A stretch of DNA of 64,000 nt from Catalinimonas sp038039535. Its GTDB lineage: Bacteria; Bacteroidota; Bacteroidia; Cytophagales; Cyclobacteriaceae. The stretch is taken from contig NZ_JBBPHP010000028.1 of assembly GCF_038039535.1 (NCBI RefSeq), positions 24,083-88,082 of the forward strand, read 5' to 3'. The notes below the pieces were generated by a model. It was not told where the DNA came from. It saw only the letters and a list, made by a program, of their open reading frames with translations, and did not search any database. Positions 1 to 9,386 of the stretch are shown one piece after another. The translations under genes were made by a program, and so were the position numbers. The stretch's first letter is position 1. Each line of letters begins with the position of its first letter.

Positions 1-372
1 GTTTATCAATTGAATGAAACTCAGCATACCGCCTATGTTTCTTTAAAAGAAGATCAAAGCTTACAGATTTCGCTGGAAGGTATGCTTTTCCATATGCGAC
101 GTTATGATAAATTAGCGAATAGCGAGTTGATTATTGAAGAAGGTGGAATAGACGGTGCTGCGGATAAGCTTTCTTCTCCTATGCCTGGAAAAGTCATTCA
201 AATGAATGTCAAAACCGGTGACAAAGTAAAAAAAGGAGATGTGCTGCTAATCGTTGAAGCCATGAAGATGGAAAACAGCATCATAGCTCCTCACGATGCC
301 ACTGTGGAAGAAGTGTATGTAGACCTGGATGCTATGGTGGATCGCAATATGCCACTGCTAAAACTTTCTTAG
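1..372 (+). CDS. Biotin carboxyl carrier (biotinyl) C-terminal part of an acyl-CoA carboxylase, 5' end outside the window
   Basis: The frame is open from base 1 and ends at the TAA at 370-372, so this is the C-terminus of a longer protein whose start lies upstream; the TTG at 10 is not a credible start. The last 70 residues form a biotinyl domain with the motif EAMKMEN, whose lysine (codon at 265-267) is the biotinylation site. In this family the biotinyl arm carries carboxybiotin between the biotin carboxylase and the carboxyltransferase. The acyl-CoA dehydrogenase and HMG-CoA lyase-like genes that follow suggest the alpha subunit of methylcrotonyl-CoA carboxylase (leucine breakdown). Propionyl- or acetyl-CoA carboxylase cannot be excluded because the ATP-grasp part is not visible. 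Confidence 0.9.
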   Translation, partial: VYQLNETQHTAYVSLKEDQSLQISLEGMLFHMRRYDKLANSELIIEEGGIDGAADKLSSPMPGKVIQMNVKTGDKVKKGDVLLIVEAMKMENSIIAPHDATVEEVYVDLDAMVDRNMPLLKLS

Positions 373-415
373 CAGGATTAAGATTTTAATGAAGTAAAGC
401 AAACAACATAAACCC

Positions 416-1555
416 ATGTATATTACAGAGCAACACGAATTGGTGCGAAATTCCGTGAGGGATTTTGCAGAAACGGTGATTAAGCCTGTTGCCCGAGAAC
501 TGGATAAACAGGAAAAATTTTCATTAGAGCTTACAAAACAAATGGCCGATATGGGCCTTTGTGGCATGACTATTTCTGAGGAATTTGGTGGACAGGGAAT
601 GGATAACCTTTCTTATATCATTGCTGTGGAAGAACTGGCCCGTATTGATGGATCTCAGGCAGCAACTATTGCTGCTCATAATTCATTAGGCGTTGGACCT
701 TTGGATAACTTTGGTACACAGCAGCAAAAAGAAAAGTACTTGCCTGCCCTTTGTAGCGGAGAAGCACTGTGGGCTTTTGGACTTACCGAGCCTGAGGCAG
801 GTTCCGACTCACGAGGCAGTAAAACTACTGCCAAGCTACAGGATGGGAAATGGATCATCAATGGTTCCAAGATATTTATTACCAATGGAGCCACTGAAAT
901 CACTGCTGGAGCTACCGTTCAGGCGGTTTCCGGTGAAAAAGACGGAGAAAAAGAATTTTCAACCATTATTGTAGAAAGCGGCACGCCCGGCTTTGAAGCC
1001 AGTGAAATGCATGACAAATTTTGCTGGAGAGCTTCCAATACTTCCCAGCTCTTTTTTGACAACTGTGAAGTTCCTGAAGCTAACCTGCTGGGTGAAAGAG
1101 GACAAGGCTCTAAAATTATGCTCAAAACTTTGGACAGCGGACGCTTATCCATTGCTGCTATGGGATTAGGACTTGCTCAGGGCGCTTATGAGATGGCGCT
1201 GGCTTATGCCAAAGAACGCCAGCAGTTTGGGCAGCCTATCAGTAAATTTCAGGCTATTGCTTTCAAACTTGCTGATATGGCGACTAAAATAGAACTGGCC
1301 AGAAACCTGCTTTATAAAGCCTGCTGGCTCAAAGACAATGATAAACCTTTTGGCAAAGAAGCTGCCATGTCTAAACTTTACTGCTCAGAGATTGCCAAAG
1401 AAGTCGCGGATGATGCAGTTCAAATTCACGGAGGTTATGGCCTGATGCAAGAATATGACATTGAGCGTTTTTATCGCGATCAGCGTATTCTTCAGATTGG
1501 TGAAGGTACTTCGGAAATCCAGCGTATGGTCATTTCCCGGCATATTGGTTGTTAA
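416..1555 (+). CDS. Acyl-CoA dehydrogenase
   Basis: A 379-residue FAD-dependent acyl-CoA dehydrogenase with the full family fold. The FAD/substrate signature is visible around residues 121-135 (GLTEPEAGSDSRG), followed by ITNG, the RQQFGQPI block and a C-terminal YRDQRILQIGEGTSEIQR block. Glu363 in that last block sits where short- and medium-chain dehydrogenases carry their catalytic base; isovaleryl-CoA dehydrogenases normally have Ala or Gly there and use a different Glu. The gene lies 43 bases after the biotinyl gene and ends just before the HMG-CoA lyase-like gene, so it probably oxidises a branched or short acyl-CoA in the same pathway. The exact substrate cannot be read from sequence. 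The start is the ATG at 416; Bacteroidota genes usually lack a Shine-Dalgarno, and none is seen here. Confidence 0.93.
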   Translation: MYITEQHELVRNSVRDFAETVIKPVARELDKQEKFSLELTKQMADMGLCGMTISEEFGGQGMDNLSYIIAVEELARIDGSQAATIAAHNSLGVGPLDNFGTQQQKEKYLPALCSGEALWAFGLTEPEAGSDSRGSKTTAKLQDGKWIINGSKIFITNGATEITAGATVQAVSGEKDGEKEFSTIIVESGTPGFEASEMHDKFCWRASNTSQLFFDNCEVPEANLLGERGQGSKIMLKTLDSGRLSIAAMGLGLAQGAYEMALAYAKERQQFGQPISKFQAIAFKLADMATKIELARNLLYKACWLKDNDKPFGKEAAMSKLYCSEIAKEVADDAVQIHGGYGLMQEYDIERFYRDQRILQIGEGTSEIQRMVISRHIGC

Positions 1556-1566
1556 AATTATTGCGT

Positions 1567-2430
1567 ATGACTCTTCAAAAAGCTGTCAAAATCACAGAAT
1601 GTCCTAGGGACGCGATGCAGGGCATCAAGACCTTTATACCTACTGAAGACAAAGTGAAGTACATGAATGCTTTGCTGAAAGTAGGTTTTGATACCCTGGA
1701 TTTTGGCAGTTTTGTTTCTCCCAAGGCAGTACCTCAGATGAGAGACACAGAAGAAGTGTTAAATAAAATTGATCTCAGCACTACAAAAACCAAATTATTA
1801 GCCATCGTTGGAAATATGCGGGGAGCAAATGAAGCCTGCAAGCATGAGGCTATTCATTATGTGGGTTTTCCTTTTTCTTTCTCTCCTACCTTCCTGTCAA
1901 GAAATATCAATAGCACGGTAGAACAGTCTTTTACAATGACCAAGGAAATGCTGGAGGTTTGTAAGCAAAACAACAAACACTTAAGAGTTTACATTTCCAT
2001 GGCTTTCGGCAACCCTTATGGAGATGAGTGGAATACTGAATTATTACTTCACTGGATTGATAAGCTGCACTGGTCAGGCATACGTCATTTAGCCCTCGCG
2101 GATACCACGGGTATGGGCAACGCTTCCACCATAGCGGATGTTTTTCAAACCATTATTCCCAATTATGCTGAAGTTAATTTTGGCTTACATCTGCACACCA
2201 CATCTGTTGACTGGTACAAAAAAATAGATGCTGCGTACCAGAACGGATGCTTTTACTTTGACGGAGTGCTCAATGGGTTAGGTGGCTGCCCGATGGCCGG
2301 CCCTGAGTTGGTAGGAAATATCAAAACTGCTGACCTGCTTTCTTATTTTGAGGAGCAGCATGCCCAAACTGGGATTGATCATGATGCTTTTCAGCATGCA
2401 CAGCAGATAGCTGATCAAATTATGTCCTAA
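1567..2430 (+). CDS. Hydroxymethylglutaryl-CoA lyase-like protein
   Basis: A 287-residue TIM-barrel of the HMG-CoA lyase/homocitrate synthase family, which cleaves 3-hydroxy-3-methylglutaryl-CoA to acetyl-CoA and acetoacetate. Supporting motifs are ECPRDAMQG near residue 11, SFVSPKAVPQM near 48, the metal-binding pair His208 and His210 (GLHLHTT), and GLGGCPMAGPE with Cys241 at the position of the catalytic cysteine. Two deviations are seen: PRDA where the family usually has PRDG, and an unusual sequence after GGCP. I chose the ATG at 1567 because the upstream TTG codons at 1549 and 1561 only add residues that no family member needs. It starts 11 bases after the dehydrogenase stop, so it is co-transcribed. 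Leucine breakdown is the likely pathway. Confidence 0.85.
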   Translation: MTLQKAVKITECPRDAMQGIKTFIPTEDKVKYMNALLKVGFDTLDFGSFVSPKAVPQMRDTEEVLNKIDLSTTKTKLLAIVGNMRGANEACKHEAIHYVGFPFSFSPTFLSRNINSTVEQSFTMTKEMLEVCKQNNKHLRVYISMAFGNPYGDEWNTELLLHWIDKLHWSGIRHLALADTTGMGNASTIADVFQTIIPNYAEVNFGLHLHTTSVDWYKKIDAAYQNGCFYFDGVLNGLGGCPMAGPELVGNIKTADLLSYFEEQHAQTGIDHDAFQHAQQIADQIMS

Positions 2431-2547
2431 AAGCAATCAATATTTTTTAGATTACCTTACATCTATACTCAGAAAAAACTTTGTATAAGAATATGGTAAC
2501 TTTTTTGCTGTAATTCAAAAGGTGTAAATTGCCGCAAAAACCACAAG

Positions 2548-3510
2548 ATGAAGAAGAATATAGCAATCACTTCCGGGGGTACCTCCCATGAGTACATTGT
2601 TTCCATGAAAAGTGCTGCCACCATCATGGAATGTATAGATAGAAGTAAATTTAATCCCTACCAGATTGTCATCAGCAAAGATGGATGGTTTGCCCATGCC
2701 AATGGTCAACAATATCCCATCAACAAGGATAACTTTTCCTTCAAACTAGACGGACAAGAAATCACTTTTGACTTCGTTTATAATATAATTCATGGTACAC
2801 CGGGTGAGGATGGCAAAATTCAGGGCTATCTGGATTTATTAGGAATCCCTTATTCAGGTTGCGATGTGATTACGAGTTCAATTACTTTCAACAAAAATTT
2901 GTGTAAGCGCATTGTAGCCAGCTACGGAATCACGACTCCTCAGTCAGTAATGCTTAACCAGCAGATGATTTATGATGTGAAGCAACTGGCTGAAGAAATG
3001 AGTTTCCCTTGTTTTGTTAAACCTAACAATGGTGGCTCTAGCTTTGGCGCCAGTAAGGTAGATGAAGCAAGTCAATTAGAAGCCGCTATTAATCTGGCCT
3101 TTGAGCATGACAAAGAGGTATTGATTGAAGAATATATCAAAGGCACTGAAATGACTTGTGGGGTATATTTGAACGATGGGCAGGCTAAGGCACTACCGAT
3201 CACTGAGATCGTCTCCAAAAATGCTTTTTTTGATTACAAAGCCAAGTACGAAGGTGATTCTGAGGAAATTACTCCTGCGAGAATTAGTGATGAACAAACA
3301 GCAGAATGTCAGCGTTTGACTGAGCAGATTTATACCCTGCTCAATTGTGGGGGCTTAGTCCGAATTGATTATTTAGTAAAAGAGGGCGTATTTTATTTTA
3401 TTGAAGCAAATACAACGCCTGGCTTCTCCCGAGAAAGTATCATACCCCAGCAAATAAGAGCAGCTGGTTTAGATATTAATCAGATTGTAAATCAGCAAAT
3501 AAGCATTTGA
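2548..3510 (+). CDS. ddl: D-alanine--D-alanine ligase
   Basis: A 320-residue ATP-grasp ligase that joins two D-alanines for peptidoglycan precursors in the cytoplasm. The N-terminal substrate-binding part has GGTSHEYIVSMKSA, followed by HGTPGEDGKIQGYLDLLG and GIPYSGCD. The ATP-grasp core has FVKPNNGGSSFGASKV and the ATP/metal site EANTTPGFSRESI near residues 290-303, the ExNTxPG pattern of Ddl. Length is normal for Bacteroidota Ddl. The start ATG at 2548 follows a 117-base gap. The gene is 38 bases ahead of the PASTA protein, a muropeptide-binding type of protein, so an envelope-related operon is likely. Confidence 0.95.
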   Translation: MKKNIAITSGGTSHEYIVSMKSAATIMECIDRSKFNPYQIVISKDGWFAHANGQQYPINKDNFSFKLDGQEITFDFVYNIIHGTPGEDGKIQGYLDLLGIPYSGCDVITSSITFNKNLCKRIVASYGITTPQSVMLNQQMIYDVKQLAEEMSFPCFVKPNNGGSSFGASKVDEASQLEAAINLAFEHDKEVLIEEYIKGTEMTCGVYLNDGQAKALPITEIVSKNAFFDYKAKYEGDSEEITPARISDEQTAECQRLTEQIYTLLNCGGLVRIDYLVKEGVFYFIEANTTPGFSRESIIPQQIRAAGLDINQIVNQQISI

Positions 3511-3548
3511 TTTAGCCGTTATCAAAACTACAAAGTAAAAATCATATC

Positions 3549-4412
3549 ATGAATTTGTTCAAAGTGAACTCATTAAAAGATGTATTGATACATCTTGCCA
3601 TTGTGATCATATTGGGAGCTACCTTGTTGGTACTGTTTTTTTATGTGTACCTGCCCAATACAACCAATCATGGTGAAACTGTTACCGTACCTGATCTGGA
3701 AGGTATTCATCAGGACGACATAGATGAGTTTCTTACCAAAAGGAACCTGAGATATGAAGTCTTGGCAGATTCTGGCTTTACTGCCGAATATGAGCCATTT
3801 ACTATTCTGAATCAGTATCCTGCACCGGGTTCAAAAGTAAAAGAAAACCGTAAAATTTTTCTTACTCTCAATGCAATCAACCCTCCAAAAGTAAAGATGC
3901 CTGATCTGGTGGATGGTTCTGTCAAAAACGCCCAACTGGTGTTGGAGAGCTATGGTTTGGAAAGAGGCAATATCAAATACGTACCTGACCTTGCTCAGAA
4001 TGCTGTTTTAGAACAAAATTATGAAGGCTCTGCTATTGAGCCAGGAACGTTTATTCCCAAGGGTTCTAAAATAGATTTGGTAGTGGGTGATGGACTGGGC
4101 AATACCGTATTGGAAGTTCCTGACGTTAAAGGAATGGATTTGGAAGAAGCCGAATTTATCATTGTTGGCTCTGGTCTAAAAGTAGGTAGTGTTTTATTTC
4201 AAGACCCATCACTTTCTGGCCAGAATGCCCGTGAAGTTGTAGAAAATGCTCCTCCCGGCGAACGTTATGTAGTAGCCCGACAAAACCCTACTTCTGAGCA
4301 AAAAGTGAGGATAGGTGAAGAAATTGATATCTGGCTTAACCTACTGGGTGATCAGGAGGATAGTATCCTGGACGAAGAAGAAGAGACTACCGATCTAAGT
4401 GAAACTGAATAA
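3549..4412 (+). CDS. Membrane-anchored PASTA domain protein
   Basis: A 287-residue protein with one transmembrane helix (about residues 12-34) and three PASTA domains: roughly 44-110, 113-183 and 187-266, each opening with a VPDL/MPDL/VPDV-type block. The tail from about 267 is very acidic. PASTA domains elsewhere bind peptidoglycan fragments or unlinked stem peptides, usually attached to serine/threonine kinases or PBPs; here there is no kinase or transpeptidase domain. The domains face the periplasm if the short N-terminus is cytoplasmic. It follows ddl, and its last 14 bases overlap the start of the T9SS cargo gene, so the three are probably one transcript. A role in sensing or organising peptidoglycan is inferred from domain and context only. 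Confidence 0.85.
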   Translation: MNLFKVNSLKDVLIHLAIVIILGATLLVLFFYVYLPNTTNHGETVTVPDLEGIHQDDIDEFLTKRNLRYEVLADSGFTAEYEPFTILNQYPAPGSKVKENRKIFLTLNAINPPKVKMPDLVDGSVKNAQLVLESYGLERGNIKYVPDLAQNAVLEQNYEGSAIEPGTFIPKGSKIDLVVGDGLGNTVLEVPDVKGMDLEEAEFIIVGSGLKVGSVLFQDPSLSGQNAREVVENAPPGERYVVARQNPTSEQKVRIGEEIDIWLNLLGDQEDSILDEEEETTDLSETE

Positions 4413-6360
4413 ATTTCAATTGCTGAATAAAAATTTTAGAAGCACCTATTTTTTGATTTCATTGATAGTCATCCTGTTGATGACTATTAGGTCCACTTAT
4501 GCTCAGAAACAAGCTGATAAAGTCTGGAACTTCATTCCCTTAGGTCAGAAAGTATTTCAAAACGACATCAATGCTCGTTCTCAAATGCTGATGGCCGATA
4601 CATTGACTCTGCCTTTTTGGGATGATTTTTCTTATGCTAATAGTAATTCTACCCGCATTGAGAGATATGTAGCGGATTCTACCCTCTGGGCAGAAGGAAG
4701 TCAGACTGTAAGGATTAACACAGGGCTGGATGTCAATGCGCCAACGGTGGGCATTGCTACCTTTGATGGAGTAGATCAAAATGGAAATCCCTACAGTCAG
4801 ACACAGACTGAAGAAGGACTGGCTGATTCCTTGGTTTCCCTACCGATTTATCTTTCTTTAGTTCCTTCCAATGAAAGGCAATCTGTTTATTTCAGCTTTT
4901 TTTGGCAACAATACGGTAGAGGAGAATTTCCGGATGAGGTGGATTCTATTCGTTTACAATTCAAAAACGCGCAAAACGAATGGATTACCCAATGGTCAAT
5001 GTCTGGTGGTGATACTCTGGTTACCGATTTTTTTGAGCAAGAAATCATCCAGATAATCAATCCAGGCTTTTTTCATGCAGGGTTTCAGTTCAGGTTTCAG
5101 TCCTACAATCGTTTGTCCGGAGCTTTTGACACCTGGAATATTGACTATGTATATCTAAATAGTGGAAGATCAGCAGCCAACACTGCTTATCTGGATCGTG
5201 CCTTGGCTAGTTTACCTTCTTCTCCATTCGGTGAACATACTGCTGTGCCGATGAAGCAATTTGTAGCGGAACCAGAAAGATACCTTGGCACTACCTCTGT
5301 TGAGTTTTATAATCTGAATGTACAGCTTCAGCCGGTACGTTTCACAGCTTTGCTCAGAGACCAGATGAGTGGAAATATCATTCAGGTGCTAAATGATGAT
5401 AATGCCATAAGCCCAATCCCTGCCGGACTGGAAAGACGTACCATCACAGCAAATGCCTTGGATGCAAATGATATCCTTACGCTGAATCAGGATTCTTTGT
5501 ACGTAGAAACTGAATTTCATATTACTTCGGGTGATAATTATCTGATAGAAGACATCGTTCCGGGAGATACCATTTTCAATACGCAGGTTGATTACCGGGT
5601 AAATGATACGGTGAGAACGACATATGTGCTGGACGAATACTTTGCTTATGATGATGGTGAGGCAGAATTTGGCGTAGAAATCAATCAAAATGGTGGAAAA
5701 GTAGCTTACCAGTTTGAGGCCCCAAAAAATGACCTGCTTACCCACATAGACATCTACTTTCCTCCTATCAGAAGAAATCAGGGTTCAGTACCTTTTAAAT
5801 TGATGATATGGAAAACTTTAGAAGATAGCCTGGGAGAGGAAGTAGTTTTGAGAAACCAGCAATCACAAACAACCACAGATCAGTTAAATGAATTTATTTC
5901 ATTTGAATTATCATCACCCGTAGTTGTGGAAGACACTTTTTATATTGGATATGAGCAGCAGGGAGAAACTTTTATTGCGATAGGATTTGATAAGAATACT
6001 GATGCCAGTGCAAAAACATTTTACAATGTGACGGGAGCTTGGACTCAGGATAGTACGCTGAACGGCAGCCTGATGATGCGCCCTCGTTTTGACAAGAACA
6101 GAGATGTGACTTCCGTTGATGATCCTGTATTGGAGCAGACTGAAGATGTTGTAGTTTTTCCTAACCCCTCTCAGGGAAGCATCAACATAAACAAAGCTTT
6201 TGATGAACTCTTCATTTACGATGCTAGCGGAAAATTAGTGGATCATTTTTTTCAGGCTGAAGCCAATGAGGAAATTTTAACGGGCTTACCTCCAGGGGTA
6301 TACCTTCTAAAAATTATCATAAAAGATACCCAGCTTGGACGGAAACTGATCGTTCATTAG
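4399..6360 (+). CDS. Secreted protein with T9SS type A sorting domain
   Basis: A 653-residue exported protein. It starts at a GTG (4399) that overlaps the PASTA gene by 14 bases; this start gives a basic N-terminus, a hydrophobic stretch and a likely signal peptidase site near TYAQ (about residue 36). The middle is a large beta-rich region with no catalytic motif that I recognise. The last 80 or so residues form a classic T9SS type A sorting domain: VVVFPNPSQG, an IYDASGKLV block, then LPPGVYLLKI and a basic end (GRKLIVH). Such proteins cross the outer membrane through the type IX system and are released or anchored on the surface. Its operon position behind ddl and the PASTA gene is conspicuous, but its function is unknown. 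Confidence 0.88.
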   Translation: MKLNKFQLLNKNFRSTYFLISLIVILLMTIRSTYAQKQADKVWNFIPLGQKVFQNDINARSQMLMADTLTLPFWDDFSYANSNSTRIERYVADSTLWAEGSQTVRINTGLDVNAPTVGIATFDGVDQNGNPYSQTQTEEGLADSLVSLPIYLSLVPSNERQSVYFSFFWQQYGRGEFPDEVDSIRLQFKNAQNEWITQWSMSGGDTLVTDFFEQEIIQIINPGFFHAGFQFRFQSYNRLSGAFDTWNIDYVYLNSGRSAANTAYLDRALASLPSSPFGEHTAVPMKQFVAEPERYLGTTSVEFYNLNVQLQPVRFTALLRDQMSGNIIQVLNDDNAISPIPAGLERRTITANALDANDILTLNQDSLYVETEFHITSGDNYLIEDIVPGDTIFNTQVDYRVNDTVRTTYVLDEYFAYDDGEAEFGVEINQNGGKVAYQFEAPKNDLLTHIDIYFPPIRRNQGSVPFKLMIWKTLEDSLGEEVVLRNQQSQTTTDQLNEFISFELSSPVVVEDTFYIGYEQQGETFIAIGFDKNTDASAKTFYNVTGAWTQDSTLNGSLMMRPRFDKNRDVTSVDDPVLEQTEDVVVFPNPSQGSININKAFDELFIYDASGKLVDHFFQAEANEEILTGLPPGVYLLKIIIKDTQLGRKLIVH

Positions 6361-6367
6361 AAGTGGG

Positions 6368-8461
6368 TTAGAACTTTAAAATGATTTGAGTTCTGAGTTG
6401 TGTCCTATGGTTGGCTTGAATTTTTTTTAAAACACTGCCAATCACTTCACGGTCGTCATACACAGTTCTTCCTAAACGTACCCAGCTACTCAGATATCTA
6501 TTCACTTTGTAGCGTAGCAGCAGATAAGACCTGATACCCCGCCCCGCGTAAGCAGGGACTGAAAAGGCATAGAGCAGATCATTTTCATATAAATACTGCC
6601 GATTGTTATAATCGTCGGTATTGATCAAAGCAAAACGGGCATCAGCTTTCCAGCGACCACGAGTATAGCTAATATCCTGGGCTACTACCCAGCCTTTGGT
6701 TAGTGAATCTGCTATCGCATAGCTGCTGGAATGAATTCTGGTTTTCAGTCCAATATTTTCATTAATGTCATGGTCCAACATAAAGATCAGGTTTCTTCTT
6801 AAACCTTCCTGTACAGATTTAAAAGCCAGAGAATCTACTCCTACATTGATCCCCTTATTTTCTTCTCTGTATTGCAGGTTCAGGAGGGTACTGTGATTTA
6901 ATTGATATGAAGCTCTCATCAGATACTCATAGCCTCTGGAAGGAGCATCAACCCTATATCTAAGCCAGGGAAACTTGAACATGTCGTAATATGCTCCGAG
7001 GGTGAGTTTGGCAATAGGTTCTAATCTTAACCCCCAATACAAACCTTCTTCATTTGCATTACGCGTACTTTCTCCAAATGCATTTCCGTAAGGACTGTAA
7101 AATCCGGTGCTATAATTTCGGTACAGCCAGACACTTTCCACATACGAGTTGAGAACTCCGCTAATTCCTGCAATTATGCCATACTGATTGTTAGCTGAAT
7201 ACGCTATTTCGGCAAATGAATACCAGTGTTGATGCTGGTATGTGTAATATATGCTACCAAGCTGATGATGCGTACCTCTAAAGTCATGCGTTTTGTACAA
7301 AGATGTGGCTGGTTGTATAGGAATAGAATAGCTGCTATACAATACATTAACTCCAGCCTGGAGATTCTGATAACGGTTCATAAAATGCAGATTTGCTCCG
7401 GTACTTTTCGCCTGAACCGTTTTGCGATCCATAATTTCTTTGCTGTTTCTATGCAAGCCACTTAGATCAAAACTCCTGAAGTATACGGTTTGGCCTGAGG
7501 TATCATGGTGAAGCTTAGCATGCTGGTAATTTGAAGAATGCAATGCTGTTAGATAGAAGCTTTGTTTTGCTAAAGGTATTTTCCATGTTGCAGAGCTTCC
7601 TCTCATGAAGCAGCTTTCTGTACTGGAAGTATAAGGTTTCACACCAAATTGGCTTCTTCCTACCGAACGCACAGTCATCGCACCTTTTCCCAGGCCTAGC
7701 CCACCTCCAAAAACCAATTGTTGCCCTGACTGAAAATTGAAATCGCCTATGGTAAGTTGTTCAAAAGGGCCTGCTTTTTCTAACTGAAAATGTGCAGAAA
7801 CAAAATCAGCCCCATATTTTCGTTTTTTATAATCCCATCTATACTCTTCTCCTGCATCTTTTTCCATCGTTAGGCCCAGGCTGATGCTTCCTGGTTGAGA
7901 AATACGTAGCCGGGTATACAATTGATGAGGACTTCCATCATAAAGACTTGGATCATCCACTTCAGAAACAGAATCAGCTTGCAAATACCCTTGTTTCCTT
8001 TCCAGTATAGTAGATTGACGGAGGATAAGATAACGATTATTTGCAGTCTGCAACCGTTTATGCAGTAATAGTCGCCGATCTTGCAATGGTCTAATCTGGA
8101 TGAAAGGTAAGAGCGATGCTATACTCTTCTGATCCATAGCAGGAATTACCGCCAGCTCATATTCGCTCAATAAAGGGCCATAATATTCCCTGTAATGAAT
8201 GATGTTACTGATTTGCCTCTCTGACAAGAAAAAAAACTTACGGAGGTCATTTGCAGAGGCACTATTTATATTGAGAGGTTCCTGATAAAACTGAATCAGA
8301 TTTTCATATAACTGCTCTATATCAACTTCTTCATCATATTGGTTGGCAAAGATATTTTCTAGCAATTTTTCCAACTCTTCAGTTGCAGAGTCCTGGGCAA
8401 ATAATGACTGTACACCTATACACAACAGAATTGTTATCCACCACTTCTTATTCTTTCTCAT
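6368..8461 (-). CDS. Helix-hairpin-helix protein with probable outer-membrane beta-barrel
   Basis: About 697 residues from the ATG at 8461 (codon 8459-8461). This start gives a good signal peptide, KKWWITILLCIGVQSLFAQ, whereas starting further upstream would put 27 unlikely residues in front. After it comes an acidic stretch and a ComEA-like helix-hairpin-helix motif at about residues 64-105 (LNINSASANDLRKFFFLS then IIHYREYYGPLLSEYEL). The remaining 580 or so residues are rich in aromatic, alternating polar/hydrophobic strands that look like a beta-barrel. The start overlaps the stop of the upstream PorV/PorQ-like gene by 14 bases, implying translational coupling. HhH motifs often bind DNA, but one in an exported barrel protein need not. 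The function is unknown. It ends only 7 bases from the convergent T9SS gene. Confidence 0.8.
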   Translation of the reverse strand: MRKNKKWWITILLCIGVQSLFAQDSATEELEKLLENIFANQYDEEVDIEQLYENLIQFYQEPLNINSASANDLRKFFFLSERQISNIIHYREYYGPLLSEYELAVIPAMDQKSIASLLPFIQIRPLQDRRLLLHKRLQTANNRYLILRQSTILERKQGYLQADSVSEVDDPSLYDGSPHQLYTRLRISQPGSISLGLTMEKDAGEEYRWDYKKRKYGADFVSAHFQLEKAGPFEQLTIGDFNFQSGQQLVFGGGLGLGKGAMTVRSVGRSQFGVKPYTSSTESCFMRGSSATWKIPLAKQSFYLTALHSSNYQHAKLHHDTSGQTVYFRSFDLSGLHRNSKEIMDRKTVQAKSTGANLHFMNRYQNLQAGVNVLYSSYSIPIQPATSLYKTHDFRGTHHQLGSIYYTYQHQHWYSFAEIAYSANNQYGIIAGISGVLNSYVESVWLYRNYSTGFYSPYGNAFGESTRNANEEGLYWGLRLEPIAKLTLGAYYDMFKFPWLRYRVDAPSRGYEYLMRASYQLNHSTLLNLQYREENKGINVGVDSLAFKSVQEGLRRNLIFMLDHDINENIGLKTRIHSSSYAIADSLTKGWVVAQDISYTRGRWKADARFALINTDDYNNRQYLYENDLLYAFSVPAYAGRGIRSYLLLRYKVNRYLSSWVRLGRTVYDDREVIGSVLKKIQANHRTQLRTQIILKF

Positions 8462-9287
8462 CTTTCCTGAGTTTGTAAACCACATTGAACTGTTGCGAAA
8501 TGCCCAGATAAGTGTGCGTTTCCAGGGCATAATCAAAGTCAATCACATTATGCTTCAAGCCTAATCCCAAGAAAAACTTTCCCAGTCTTTCAGTATCTAC
8601 ACCGCTTCTTATGACAAATCTATTTACAGGTTGATAAGCCATTCCGAACTTTAGAAGTGGCCTATTTTCCAGTTCATAGCTTAATTCAATGAGTGTAGTG
8701 ATCTTTTCATCGGGACGATAGCATAATCCGCTACTGAGCACAGTGGGTACCTTCTCCCCTGTTTCGCGAGATACAAAAGCCTGATTCAGATTGCTTATAG
8801 ACATTCCGAAACCCATACTGGGTAAGAGCTGCATGATACCCCCTATGTCTACAACCGTAACATATCGGGTATTTGCGCCCTCCATCTGGTACTGATGTTC
8901 GTTAAGTCTAATCCCCATGCTAAAATGATCTATCTGATGAGCATAGTTGAGGCTAATGATATGCTGACTGAAGAACTCATTGCCAAATCTGGTAAAACTC
9001 AGCGCTGCAGTAGATCGGGAGAAGGGATGAAGATAGGCAGCACTTACTGTAGATAATCCTTCTACAAAGCCATATTTATTGTTATAGGCAGCCAAAATCT
9101 CTTTGTTTCTTACGGCTGTCAAACCTGCAGAATTGTCAAAAATCCCTACTCTGCCTTTGTAAGCAGTACTGGCATAAGCCATACCGGCAGATTCAGCACC
9201 CATAGGAATATGTTGTGCATTTAGCTGGATGCAGCTAAAAAGCAATAATCCAAAGAAAATCAAAGAAACGTTGATTAAGCCCCTCAT
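8448..9287 (-). CDS. PorV/PorQ-like outer-membrane protein
   Basis: A 279-residue protein with a signal peptide (cleavage near LNAQ, residue 25). The mature start GAESAGMAYASTAY and the following DNSAGL resemble the opening of PorV/PorQ and FadL-like barrels, where an early glycine/alanine-rich segment is followed by an N-P/S-A-G-L turn. The rest is compatible with a small beta-barrel. In T9SS bacteria PorV and PorQ act as shuttle or attachment-complex proteins, but many paralogues exist, so T9SS membership is only an inference. The stop overlaps the start of the HhH/barrel gene by 14 bases, so the two products are probably made together and may form one outer-membrane complex. Confidence 0.7.
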   Translation of the reverse strand: MRGLINVSLIFFGLLLFSCIQLNAQHIPMGAESAGMAYASTAYKGRVGIFDNSAGLTAVRNKEILAAYNNKYGFVEGLSTVSAAYLHPFSRSTAALSFTRFGNEFFSQHIISLNYAHQIDHFSMGIRLNEHQYQMEGANTRYVTVVDIGGIMQLLPSMGFGMSISNLNQAFVSRETGEKVPTVLSSGLCYRPDEKITTLIELSYELENRPLLKFGMAYQPVNRFVIRSGVDTERLGKFFLGLGLKHNVIDFDYALETHTYLGISQQFNVVYKLRKDEKE

Positions 9288-9386
9288 ATACTTACAAGTA
9301 AGTTTTACCTAGTGAAAGTACTCTAATAATTCGTAGGCTTCTTGTAATTTGTTCACAGATTCTGACAAGCGTGGTAAGTAATCAAA

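Noticed and set aside
9291..9304. Short inverted repeat ACTTAC/GTAAGT between the PorV-like gene and the giant surface gene
   Set aside because: Six bases with a two-base loop is too short to mean anything in AT-rich DNA.
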